From NCBI GenBank assembly GCA_900757865.1, contig CAAEPH010000037.1, positions 1 to 7,240 on the forward strand: a stretch of DNA of 7,240 nt. The letters run 5' to 3'. Of the stretch, positions 1 to 6,406 are shown piece after piece. This DNA comes from an uncultured Sutterella sp. (GTDB lineage Bacteria; Pseudomonadota; Gammaproteobacteria; Burkholderiales; Burkholderiaceae_F). The position numbers and the translations under genes were made by a program. The notes beneath the pieces were generated by a model. The model was given only the letters and a program-made list of their open reading frames with translations, had not been told where the DNA came from and did not search any database. Within the stretch, counting starts at the first letter, position 1. Each line of letters begins with the position of its first letter.

Positions 1-138
1 AAGCCCATTCCGAAGAAAGCGCGTGATTGGTTGGAGGTTTTATTCCAAGCGAAAGCCCCGCCAACTAAATTTAGATGACGAGGCTTTATTAGAGCTCCGT
101 ACCTAGATTGTTTTTTCTAGTGCGGAGTTTGGGATGTA
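1..138 (-). repeat. Copy 1 of a 137-nt structured intergenic element, 3' of erpA
   Basis: This stretch matches 5511-5648 at about three-quarters identity by hand count, with one single-base gap in a T run; 52-87 matches 35 of 36 bases. Read on the minus strand it gives hairpin A (95-127; stem CTCCGCA-CTAGA with TCTAG-G-TACGGAG, one bulge and one C-A mismatch). Hairpin B follows (52-87; 12 pairs starting AAAGCCTCG and closing CGGGGCTTT, then CTA/TAG around AATT), and then a linker containing ACCTCC (33-38). It ends about 18 nt from the erpA stop. It may continue beyond the left edge, because the match begins at base 1. No ORF or transposase is present. The minus-strand orientation is inferred from G-U wobble preservation. 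I do not recognise it as a named RNA family. Confidence 0.75.
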
Positions 139-156
139 GGTGTGATGAGGCAGTGC

Positions 157-537
157 TTACACACTAAAAGATGATCCACAGCCACATGTTGTGACGGCGT
201 TGGGATTGTCAATCACAAACTGAGCGCCTGTTAAATCTTCTTTAAAATCAATGGTTGCCCCAACAAGATACTGATAGCTCATCGAGTCAATCAACAGTGT
301 CACATCGCCCTTTTTCATCACCGCATCATCTTCATTTTGCGTTTCGTCGAACGTAAAGCCATATTGAAAGCCTGAACACCCCCCACCTTGAACAAAAACG
401 CGTAATTTCAGATCGGGATTCCCTTCTTCGTCCATTAAGGACTTCACTTTATCCACAGCTGCATCCGTGAAGATAATGGGATCTGGCATCAGCTCAGGCA
501 TCTCATCCTGAGTCACTTCAACTTTTTCTTCGGCCAT
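157..537 (-). CDS. erpA: Iron-sulfur cluster insertion protein ErpA (A-type carrier)
   Basis: This 126-residue cytoplasmic protein is an A-type Fe-S carrier. Known family members receive clusters from scaffold proteins and deliver them to apo-enzymes, including those needed for isoprenoid synthesis and respiration. The three ligand cysteines are present: C54 in GGGCSGFQYGF, and C118 and C120 in TTCGCGSSFSV at the C-terminus. The core from about residue 20 (IIFTDAAVDKVK) to the end matches the HesB/IscA fold. The N-terminal 15-19 residues are acidic and slightly longer than in the E. coli protein. It lies 3' of rpsI in the usual Burkholderiales order, but a strong terminator and a gap of 236 nt imply its own promoter. 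The start has only a weak ribosome site (GAGATAAATAGA before ATG). The upstream DNA holds three small inverted repeats. IscA is the main alternative, but length and position favour ErpA. Confidence 0.93.
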   Translation of the reverse strand: MAEEKVEVTQDEMPELMPDPIIFTDAAVDKVKSLMDEEGNPDLKLRVFVQGGGCSGFQYGFTFDETQNEDDAVMKKGDVTLLIDSMSYQYLVGATIDFKEDLTGAQFVIDNPNAVTTCGCGSSFSV

Positions 538-567
538 TCTATTTATCTCGTTAAAGGCGTATTGAAA

Positions 568-640
568 GAGCAGTTTATTTTCCTCTGCTCACTTTACGAT
601 ATCTCCCAGCACGTCAAGTGCTGAATAGGACTATATCCTA
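568..640 (-). promoter_or_regulatory. erpA upstream region with three consecutive inverted repeats
   Basis: Three short inverted repeats lie in a row upstream of erpA: GAGCAG/CTGCTC (568-573 and 585-590), CAGCAC/GTGCTG (607-612 and 618-623, 5-nt loop) and TAGGA/TCCTA (626-630 and 636-640). On the minus strand the last one contains TATAGT, a fair -10 hexamer, but no convincing -35 sits 16-18 nt before it. The region could be a promoter with overlapping operator or a structured 5' UTR. It shows no clear match to the IscR consensus as I know it. Confidence 0.35.
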
Positions 641-695
641 CACGAAAAGTCAGGTTTAGGAAAGAGGCAAGAGACTTAATAAGCTCTGCTTAAAT

Positions 696-724
696 AAAAA
701 AGCCACCCAAAGGTGGCTTTTTTT
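696..724. terminator. Bidirectional intrinsic terminator between rpsI and erpA
   Basis: The perfect stem GCCACC/GGTGGC (702-707 and 712-717) has a CAAA loop and is flanked by an A run before and a T run after. It therefore has a U tract on either strand. On the minus strand it lies about 50 nt after the rpsI stop and should end the rplM-rpsI transcript. Confidence 0.92.
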
Positions 725-773
725 GATGCGAAACTCTCTCTGAATGGGGAGAGTTCCACTGTCGCGTAACGTA

Positions 774-1166
774 TTAACGCTTCGAGAACTGCTTGGCGCG
801 GCGAGCCTTATGAAGACCCACTTTCTTACGTTCGACTTCGCGAGCGTCACGCGTCACCAAACCAGCGTTCGAGAGAACAGACTTGAGACCGCTGTCATAG
901 TCGATCAAAGCACGGGTAATACCGTGACGGATCGCGCCAGCCTGGCCAGACTCGCCACCACCCGTTACATTGACCATAATGTCAAAGGTTTCAACATTTT
1001 CCGTGAGTTCCAACGGCTGCATAACAACCATACGACCCGTTTCACGATGGAAGTACTGGTCCAATTCACGACCGTTAATCACGATCTTGCCCGTACCACG
1101 CTTGATGAACACACGAGCCACAGAGCTCTTGCGACGGCCTGTACCGTAGTTGTAATTACCAATCAT
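774..1166 (-). CDS. rpsI: 30S ribosomal protein S9
   Basis: S9 is a small-subunit protein whose C-terminal tail reaches the P-site tRNA. The 130-residue length is normal for bacteria. Diagnostic motifs are YGTGRRKSSVARVF near the N-terminus (residues 7-20), GGGESGQAGAIRHGITRAL in the middle, and the C-terminal end VERKKVGLHKARRAKQFSKR with the invariant terminal SKR. It starts 18 nt after the rplM stop, preceded by the ribosome site AGGAAGG about 8 nt before ATG. It is certainly co-transcribed with rplM. Nothing in it looks damaged. Confidence 0.98.
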   Translation of the reverse strand: MIGNYNYGTGRRKSSVARVFIKRGTGKIVINGRELDQYFHRETGRMVVMQPLELTENVETFDIMVNVTGGGESGQAGAIRHGITRALIDYDSGLKSVLSNAGLVTRDAREVERKKVGLHKARRAKQFSKR

Positions 1167-1184
1167 CTTTCAAGCCTTCCTAGA

Positions 1185-1613
1185 TTAGAGGTCCAACACT
1201 TTGGGCTGCTGAGCGGTATGAGGATGTTCAGCACCAGCGTAGATCTTGAGCTTCTTGATCATAGCGTACCCAAGAGGTCCCTTAGGAAGCATGCCTTTGA
1301 CAGCGATCTCAAGAGCACGGCCAGGGTGCTTTTCCTGCATTTCGCGGAACGTCGTTTCATAGATACCGCCAGGATAGCCAGTATGACGGTAATACGTCTT
1401 CTTACCAGCTTTTTCAGCAGACAACTTCAACTTGTCAGCATTGATAACTACGATAAAATCACCCGTGTCGACGTGCGGTGTGAATTCGGGCTTGTGCTTA
1501 CCACGAAGGCGCAGAGCGATTTCGCTAGCAAGGCGGCCGAGCACCTTATCACTGGCATCGACCACGAACCAGTCGCGCTTAACCTCAAGCGGCTTGGCCG
1601 AGAAGGTCTTCAT
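1185..1613 (-). CDS. rplM: 50S ribosomal protein L13
   Basis: L13 is an early-assembling large-subunit protein. All 142 residues fit the bacterial family: DKVLGRLASEIALRLRGKHK near residues 22-41, YYRHTGYPGG in the middle, KGMLPKGPLGYAM, and KIYAGAEHPHTAQQPK near the end. Tyrosine in LGYAM, where many bacteria have LGRAM, is a form I recall from Burkholderiales L13 and helps place the organism. The ribosome site AGGTGA lies 7 nt before ATG. It is the first gene of the rplM-rpsI operon, transcribed from the promoter at 1869-1897 through a leader of about 250 nt. In E. coli, L13 represses its own operon through its mRNA leader; a similar control here is possible but not shown. Confidence 0.98.
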   Translation of the reverse strand: MKTFSAKPLEVKRDWFVVDASDKVLGRLASEIALRLRGKHKPEFTPHVDTGDFIVVINADKLKLSAEKAGKKTYYRHTGYPGGIYETTFREMQEKHPGRALEIAVKGMLPKGPLGYAMIKKLKIYAGAEHPHTAQQPKVLDL

Positions 1614-1862
1614 TGCGTTTCACCTAATAAAAAAGAATCGCGTTACTGTACTAACGGATGGCGCCGAGACCTTTACCTCTCTCTTGGAAGTAAAAGTAAA
1701 ACAGTAAACGGAATCGAATAAACAAAACCAAAGCAAGCCATATTCTCTGATTCCAACAGCAGGAATCGAGGAGCTCGCTTTTTCATCTTAAAATCCAACT
1801 TTGACTCGTCATTGCGGTGCCAGTGGAAAAATGGGGTGAGCAACCCGCACAGCAAAGTTAGA
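1614..1862 (-). promoter_or_regulatory. Long 5' leader of the rplM-rpsI mRNA
   Basis: About 250 nt separate the predicted transcription start from the rplM ATG. The leader holds a hairpin at 1745-1770 (CTC-GATTCC with GGAATC-GAG, one bulge) and another at 1641-1656 (CGTTA/TAACG) close to the ribosome site. An internal frame at 1673-1786 would encode 37 residues starting MKKRAPRF with a hydrophobic end, but it has no good ribosome site. A feedback site for L13 is the natural hypothesis. The structure is only partly evident by eye. Confidence 0.45.
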
Positions 1863-1868
1863 TTGGCG

Positions 1869-1897
1869 ATTTTACCCGAGAGAGTCGTCATTGTCTA
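1869..1897 (-). promoter_or_regulatory. sigma70-type promoter of rplM-rpsI
   Basis: On the minus strand TAGACA (1892-1897) and TAAAAT (1869-1874) are separated by exactly 17 nt. Each differs from consensus at one base. An A/T-rich stretch lies just upstream (about 1905-1918), as expected for a strong ribosomal protein promoter. Transcription should start near 1862. Confidence 0.8.
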
Positions 1898-1924
1898 GAG
1901 AAAGGACACTTTTTATTCACGCTG

Positions 1925-1947
1925 TGTCATTTTGAAAAAAAGTGACA
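1925..1947. repeat. Inverted repeat upstream of the rplM promoter
   Basis: TGTCA-TTTT pairs with AAAA-G-TGACA, giving nine pairs with one bulged base. It lies 27 nt upstream of the rplM -35 box and after the glpD hairpins. It could act as a backup terminator for glpD or as a protein site; nothing decides between them. Confidence 0.35.
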
Positions 1948-1966
1948 TGTAGAGCTCAAACTCTTT

Positions 1967-2026
1967 TTAGGAAAAACGCCTAACACAAAGGGTCCGAGCA
2001 CGTTCACTCGAACCCTTTGTTCTTAG
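1967..2026 (-). terminator. Tandem hairpins 3' of glpD
   Basis: A 14-bp stem (1985-1998 with 2007-2020; ACAAAGGGT then CGAG) has an 8-nt loop. Its single variable pair is G-T on the minus strand and a C-A mismatch on the plus strand, so it is best read as minus-strand RNA. CTAA/TTAG extends it. A second small hairpin (1967-1983, TTAGG/CCTAA) with GTTTTT in its loop follows. The pair lies about 35 nt after the glpD stop and probably ends the glpKD transcript, though the U tract is imperfect. Confidence 0.65.
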
Positions 2027-2059
2027 CATTCGGATGGGTGAGCTGTCACCGATGTCCGA

Positions 2060-3706
2060 TTACTTTCTTTTATTTTCCGCTTTATCCGCCGTCGCCTTCT
2101 CCTCGACACTCACTTGAGGCTCTTCGGTTGCAGGAACGTCTTTGGAAGCGGGTTCTTGGGTAGTAGAGGTTGCGCCGTCAACTGGTGTCGACATCTTGGG
2201 CTGTTCAACCACTTCTTCCACCACCTCGACCTTAGCCACGGGCACAAACGCCTCTCCTCGCAGGGCAGCCTCAACGATGGGGCGCAACGCCTCGGTTCGT
2301 GCAGTGTTCATCTGGCCCAAGCGCAAGCGACGGAACAAGACGTCATCAGCATTACTAGCTAACTCATAGTCATGCGCGTATTTAGCGAACTTGTAGACCT
2401 GTTCATCTGCATCGTCCGAATGTTCGGCTGCGATTTCCAACTGTTCAGGATCAAACAGAGGATTCTTGGCAATCGGTAAATCACGCGTTAAGCACAAACG
2501 CGGAGGAATTAAGTGACGCAATGTTGCCACCGTCATTGCGTGCTCTGCCATCTTACGATAAGCAGTCCACTTACCACCAGTAACCGTAATCATGTTGCCA
2601 AACTCAGGAATGACGGCATGTTCGCGAGATACTTTCGCGGTGGATCCAGCAGAACCCGTGGCAGCAGGATTAAAGAGAGGACGCAACCCAGCGAAAGTAG
2701 CCTTCACATCGGCACGGGTAATCGGTTTTTCCAAATAGCCCGAAGCTGTTTCGATCATGAAATCGATTTCTTCGTCGCTGACTTGCGGATTGAAATCCGC
2801 TTCCTTCTGTTCGACGTCGGTTGTCCCAACCAGCAACATGCCGTGCCAAGGAATAGCGAACAACACGCGACCATCACGTGTCTTCGGAATCAACATACCT
2901 GTTTCACCAGGCATGAACGACTTGTCTAACAAAATGTGAGATCCACGCGACACACGCACCAAGGTGCTCGCTTCAGGATCGACCATACGGCGAATAGGAT
3001 CGACCCAAGCACCAGCAGCGTTAAAGACCATCTTGGTACGAATCGTAAACTCTTCACCCGTTGCTAAGTCCTTAGCCTTGACGGAACGAATCGTGCCACT
3101 CACATAATCCAAACCCGTAACAGGCATGTAATTTAAGGGAACAGCACCGTGATCAAAAGCCGTACGCATCAAAGCAACCGCTAAACGCGCATCGTCAAAC
3201 TGGCCGTCATAGAACTGAACGCCACCAACCAAACCGTCAGGCTTCACACCAGGAAGTCGCTCAAGCGTTTTTTCGCGCGAGAGCGAAGACGTATGGCCAA
3301 TGTTGTACCCGCCATACGTCATGGCTGAATAAATTCCTAACCCGACTGTGAAGAACTCTCTTTCGCCTTTCTTGTAGCAAGGCAAAATGAAAGGTTTGGA
3401 ATGAACCAAATGGGGGGCATTTTTAATCAGAATGCGGCGTTCTTTTAAAGCTTCACGAACCAATCCCCAGTCACGAGGATTTTTCATATAGCGAACACCA
3501 CCATGAATGAGCTTGGTAGAGCGGGAAGATGTGCCTGCGGCAAAGTCTTGAGCTTCCAACAAGACGGTTTTTAATCCGCGTGATGCAGCATCGACAGCGA
3601 TACCTGTACCGGTAGCGCCACCGCCGATCACAACTACGTCCCATACGGGATCTTCACGAAGCTGTGCAAGTAAATCTTCGCGAACGATTGGTTTTAAATC
3701 AGACAT
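2060..3706 (-). CDS. glpD: Aerobic glycerol-3-phosphate dehydrogenase (FAD-dependent)
   Basis: It oxidises sn-glycerol-3-phosphate to dihydroxyacetone phosphate and passes electrons through FAD to membrane quinone. The N-terminal FAD-binding motif VVIGGGATGTG lies at residues 25-35, followed by the family signature SSRSTKLIHGGVRYM (60-74). Further matches are FNAAGAWVDPI (228-238), LLVGTTDVEQKEADF (291-305) and TVTGGKWTAYRKMAE (374-388), which contacts FAD. The C-terminal cap domain runs from about 400 to 485. After about residue 487 comes a tail of roughly 60 residues rich in E, V, P, T and K, ending AENKRK; it looks disordered and is not part of the usual fold, so the protein (548 residues) is longer than typical. 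The start lies one base after the glpK stop (TGA-G-ATG), with only a poor ribosome site inside the glpK end, which suggests translational coupling. Confidence 0.96.
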   Translation of the reverse strand: MSDLKPIVREDLLAQLREDPVWDVVVIGGGATGTGIAVDAASRGLKTVLLEAQDFAAGTSSRSTKLIHGGVRYMKNPRDWGLVREALKERRILIKNAPHLVHSKPFILPCYKKGEREFFTVGLGIYSAMTYGGYNIGHTSSLSREKTLERLPGVKPDGLVGGVQFYDGQFDDARLAVALMRTAFDHGAVPLNYMPVTGLDYVSGTIRSVKAKDLATGEEFTIRTKMVFNAAGAWVDPIRRMVDPEASTLVRVSRGSHILLDKSFMPGETGMLIPKTRDGRVLFAIPWHGMLLVGTTDVEQKEADFNPQVSDEEIDFMIETASGYLEKPITRADVKATFAGLRPLFNPAATGSAGSTAKVSREHAVIPEFGNMITVTGGKWTAYRKMAEHAMTVATLRHLIPPRLCLTRDLPIAKNPLFDPEQLEIAAEHSDDADEQVYKFAKYAHDYELASNADDVLFRRLRLGQMNTARTEALRPIVEAALRGEAFVPVAKVEVVEEVVEQPKMSTPVDGATSTTQEPASKDVPATEEPQVSVEEKATADKAENKRK

Positions 3707-3707
3707 C

Positions 3708-5198
3708 TCACTTATTCCAGTTTCTGGCTCGACCTACGGCTCGAGTCCATTGGTTCATCAAATACCCTTTCCGATCGTCGCTCATGGCCGGTTCAAACAC
3801 ACGATCGATTTTCCAAAGCGAGGCTAAATCCTCGCATTTTTCCCAAACGCCGGTGGCCAAGCCGGCCAAAGCCGCCGCACCGAGTGCCGTTGTCTCGGTA
3901 ACGATGGGACGGACTACTGGAACCCCAGTGATATCCGCCTGAAATTGCATCAATAAGTTATTTTGACTCGCGCCACCATCGACGCGCAACTCTTTCAACG
4001 GTGTCCCTGCATCCAATTGCATAGCGCCTAAGACCTCAGCGCATTGGAAAGCAATACCCTCTAACGCAGCCCGAGCGATATGCGCTCTGGTGGTTCCTCG
4101 ATTCAGCCCAATCATGGTGCCACGAGCATAGGTATCCCAATGTGGTGCACCGAGCCCCACAAATGCGGGCACCAGGTACACCCCACCATTATCGGGCACT
4201 TGCTCGGCAAGTTGCTCGATTTCCGAAGCCGATGAAAAGAACTGTAACCCGTCTCTTAACCACTGGACGACTGCGCCAGCAATAAAGACTGAGCCTTCCA
4301 AGGCATATTGGGTAGGTTGATTATCAAGTTTCCACGCAGCAGTCGAAATCAGTCGATGCACACTACCCTTTGGCTCTTCTCCAACATTCATCAACAAAAA
4401 GCCACCTGTTCCATAGGTGTTTTTCGTGATCCCAGGTTCATAACAAGACTGTCCAAAAGCAGCCGCTTGCTGGTCTCCAGCCACGCCTGCAATAGGAACA
4501 GAATAACCAAACAACTCCGGATCCGTCATACCAAAAAGGCACGAGCTCGGCAGTATTTTGGGCAACATAGACGGCGGGATATTCAATAGCCCGAGCAACT
4601 CATCATCCCATTGTCCGGTCTTCAGATCGCAAAGCATGGTGCGAGAGGCATTGGTGATATCGGTTGCGTGCACGCGACCACCTGTCAGTTGCCATACAAG
4701 CCACGAGTCGATCGTTCCGAAAGCCAACTCCCCACGTTCAGCGCGATCACGAGCCCCTTTTACATGGTCCAAGATCCACCGAATTTTTGTAGCAGAAAAG
4801 TAAGGATCTATGCGTAACCCCGTCTTTTCACGGACCAAGACCTCTAAGCCTTGTTTTTGCAGTTCGACACATATCTCGGCCGTACGACGGTCTTGCCAAA
4901 CAATGGCTCGCGAGATGGGCTCCCCGGTTTTTCTATCCCAAACAACGGTGGTTTCTCGTTGATTAGTAACACCAATTGCCGATAGTTGGTTAGCGGTTAC
5001 TCCCGCCTTTTTTAGACAAGCTCTTGCACAAGCAAGTTGGGTTCGCCAGATTTCCATGGCATCGTGCTCGACCCACCCCGAATGAGGGTAATGCTGAGCA
5101 AACTCTGCCTGTTCCATGGCGACGATTTGAACCTTTTCATCAAACAGAATGGCTCTTGAACTCGTTGTTCCTTGATCTAGTGCCAAAATGTACTTCAT
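3708..5198 (-). CDS. glpK: Glycerol kinase
   Basis: It phosphorylates glycerol with ATP to sn-glycerol-3-phosphate, trapping it in the cytoplasm for GlpD. The length of 496 residues is normal for the FGGY family. The phosphate-binding loop DQGTTSSR is at 8-15. The glycerol-binding residues of the family are present: R81-E82 in TNQRETT, W101 region in IVWQDRR, Y133 in DPYFSATK, and the catalytic base D242 in AGDQQAAAFGQ. The ATP-side motifs NTYGTGGFLLMN (260-271), GLGAPHWD (348-355), GLNRGTTRAHI (364-374) and RVDGGASQNN (405-414) are intact. The ribosome site AAAGG precedes ATG by about 7 nt. No glpF permease or GlpR-type regulator gene lies in this window, so glycerol entry and control are encoded elsewhere or differ. 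Confidence 0.98.
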   Translation of the reverse strand: MKYILALDQGTTSSRAILFDEKVQIVAMEQAEFAQHYPHSGWVEHDAMEIWRTQLACARACLKKAGVTANQLSAIGVTNQRETTVVWDRKTGEPISRAIVWQDRRTAEICVELQKQGLEVLVREKTGLRIDPYFSATKIRWILDHVKGARDRAERGELAFGTIDSWLVWQLTGGRVHATDITNASRTMLCDLKTGQWDDELLGLLNIPPSMLPKILPSSCLFGMTDPELFGYSVPIAGVAGDQQAAAFGQSCYEPGITKNTYGTGGFLLMNVGEEPKGSVHRLISTAAWKLDNQPTQYALEGSVFIAGAVVQWLRDGLQFFSSASEIEQLAEQVPDNGGVYLVPAFVGLGAPHWDTYARGTMIGLNRGTTRAHIARAALEGIAFQCAEVLGAMQLDAGTPLKELRVDGGASQNNLLMQFQADITGVPVVRPIVTETTALGAAALAGLATGVWEKCEDLASLWKIDRVFEPAMSDDRKGYLMNQWTRAVGRARNWNK

Positions 5199-5510
5199 GG
5201 ATTACCTTTGTTTGTTCTAAGGCTCGACGGAGACGCGATACCTTTCGGACAATTTTGCCCCATTTTAGTCGAGTTTAGAGAAGTTCACTCAGGCTACCTA
5301 GATAAAACTGCTGACTCTTTACTAGTTTTGCCTTTGCTCAATAGAAAAGGCCCATGCTTACCATTCTCTTTCCCCAAAAACAAACATCGTCAGCATCCTC
5401 AGGCCAGTTGACTCGTTTTGTCGTCGAAAAGCACAAGGTGCACCGACACTCGCTCTCATTGCTCATATGACCTGTGCACGGATCCCTAACAAGGTAGAAA
5501 CATTGGCGGT
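5199..5510. other. Gene-free stretch upstream of glpKD
   Basis: No convincing gene lies here. Besides the promoter and operator candidates there is a hairpin GCCTTT/AAAGGC at 5330-5351 with a 10-nt loop. A 61-codon minus-strand frame at 5338-5523 (Cys-rich, no ribosome site seen, no family recognised) is probably chance. I saw no clear CRP-type half-site pair. Confidence 0.5.
5247..5267 (-). promoter_or_regulatory. Possible glpK promoter -10 and near-palindromic operator
   Basis: On the minus strand TAAAAT (5262-5267) is a good -10 hexamer, about 60 nt before the glpK start codon, but the -35 region is poor. The near-palindrome GGGCAAAATTGTCC (5247-5260) lies directly downstream, over the expected transcription start, where a repressor would block initiation. 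A promoter with a weak -35 would fit activator-dependent expression. Both readings are inference. Confidence 0.35.
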
Positions 5511-5648
5511 AAACCCATCTCAAAGCGATATCGTGATCAGTGGGAGGTTTTCATTCAAGCAAAAGCCCCGCCAACTAAATTTAAATGACGAGGCTTTGGT
5601 TGATCTCCGCATCCAGAGAATTTTTCTAGCGCAGAGTTTCGGATGCAT
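5511..5648 (-). repeat. Copy 2 of the 137-nt structured element, 3' of the Arg-rich gene
   Basis: It aligns to 1-138. On the minus strand hairpin A (5605-5636) has CTCTGCG-CTAGA paired with TCTGG-A-TGCGGAG: twelve pairs including three wobbles, one bulge and no mismatch. Hairpin B (5562-5597) keeps every pair of copy 1, with its inner CTA/TAG changed to TTA/TAG (a wobble). The linker again contains ACCTCC (5543-5548), here inside CCTCCCA, which can pair with TGGG at the far end. The element ends about 17 nt after the stop of the upstream minus-strand gene, the same spacing as at erpA. No coding potential or transposase is present. Confidence 0.75.
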
Positions 5649-5664
5649 CTACCTTTTTGGGAGG

Positions 5665-6195
5665 TTATGGAGTGTTTTTAGATTCGATCGACTCCGAATC
5701 GTCAACACCATCTTCCTCAAAAGGATCTTGAATAATGTCTGCTGAGGTTTCCTCGGAGTGAGATTCTTCACCCTCTTTAGCACTCTGCTTGTTGATGGCG
5801 CTGGCATTGAGCTTTGACACCTGCTTTGCTGCCAAGATCAACATGCGAAGCGCTTCATTAACAGCTTCTGGACTAACAAAAAAATCCGCAATATCTGCAT
5901 CAAGCCGTACCATACGCTGTTTCGCAAAGTCCGTTCTATCGGCATAGCGACGAGTCTCTAAGCTACGCGCACGAGGCCCCGAACGTACACCAAAACGTTC
6001 ACGATCAAAACGTCCTCTAGGAGCCTCTCCGCGTACAAAGGTGCGATCCTCACGGCGTTTCGAATGACCAAATCGGCGATCACCCTCTTCACGAGAAGAG
6101 TGAAAACGACGATTGTCGCGACGATCACTTCGTTCTTCTCGACCACCAAAAGGTGTGCGATGAGAAGCGCCATCTTTCCAAGGTTTATAGTCCAT
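5665..6195 (-). CDS. Arg-rich, partly disordered hypothetical protein with a ribbon-helix-helix-like core
   Basis: I do not recognise a named family. With the start chosen here it has 176 residues. The first half (to about residue 90) is dominated by R, D, E, G, S and F with repeated RR/DRR/GRF units, such as REERSDRRDNRRF and APRGRFDRERFG; it is highly charged and likely binds RNA or DNA without a fixed fold. Then comes RMVRLDADIADFFVSPEAVNEALRMLI, a strand and two helices resembling ribbon-helix-helix proteins of the BrnA type. The last 40 residues are acidic (EGEESHSEETS, DPFEEDGVDD). No signal peptide or membrane segment is seen. I prefer the ATG at 6195, preceded by GAGAG, over the in-frame ATG at 6210 that lacks a ribosome site. 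The gene is monocistronic by position, with a structured element just after its stop. Confidence 0.75.
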   Translation of the reverse strand: MDYKPWKDGASHRTPFGGREERSDRRDNRRFHSSREEGDRRFGHSKRREDRTFVRGEAPRGRFDRERFGVRSGPRARSLETRRYADRTDFAKQRMVRLDADIADFFVSPEAVNEALRMLILAAKQVSKLNASAINKQSAKEGEESHSEETSADIIQDPFEEDGVDDSESIESKNTP

Positions 6196-6226
6196 GCTTT
6201 TTTCTCTCATTAAACAAATTGGCTAC

Positions 6227-6254
6227 TTTATAGTCTGCCCGGCGCGCTTATCAC
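6227..6254 (-). promoter_or_regulatory. Candidate promoter of the Arg-rich gene
   Basis: On the minus strand GTGATA (6249-6254) and TATAAA (6227-6232) are separated by 16 nt. They match consensus at four and five of six positions. The distance to the start codon at 6195 is about 30 nt, so the 5' UTR would be short. Confidence 0.5.
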
Positions 6255-6406
6255 GATTCCTCTGTTGGCATGGAACCTTAGACAATCCCTCGACGGCGAC
6301 TAAGACGCTCATTCTACCTTGAAAATATTGTCGCTTTAGTGTTTTCCCCTAGCAATTATGCATAGTCATGAGAATCGTTATACACTTGAATTAAAGAAGA
6401 AGAGAT

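Noticed and set aside
744..1721. Long plus-strand frame of 325 codons antisense to rpsI and rplM
   Set aside because: It overlaps two certain ribosomal protein genes on the other strand, has no recognisable domain or ribosome site, and its openness follows from the codon use of the real genes.
1673..1891. 72-codon minus-strand frame before rplM
   Set aside because: Its start codon lies in the spacer of the predicted promoter, upstream of the transcription start, so that version cannot be translated from this transcript. Only a shorter internal frame remains conceivable.
5511..5648. Repeat as an integron attC site or miniature transposon
   Set aside because: No RYYYAAC/GTTRRRY core pair in the required layout, no terminal inverted repeats and no evident target duplication.
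5467..5745. Plus-strand frame of 92 codons
   Set aside because: It runs through the structured repeat and antisense into the end of the Arg-rich gene, with no ribosome site or family match.
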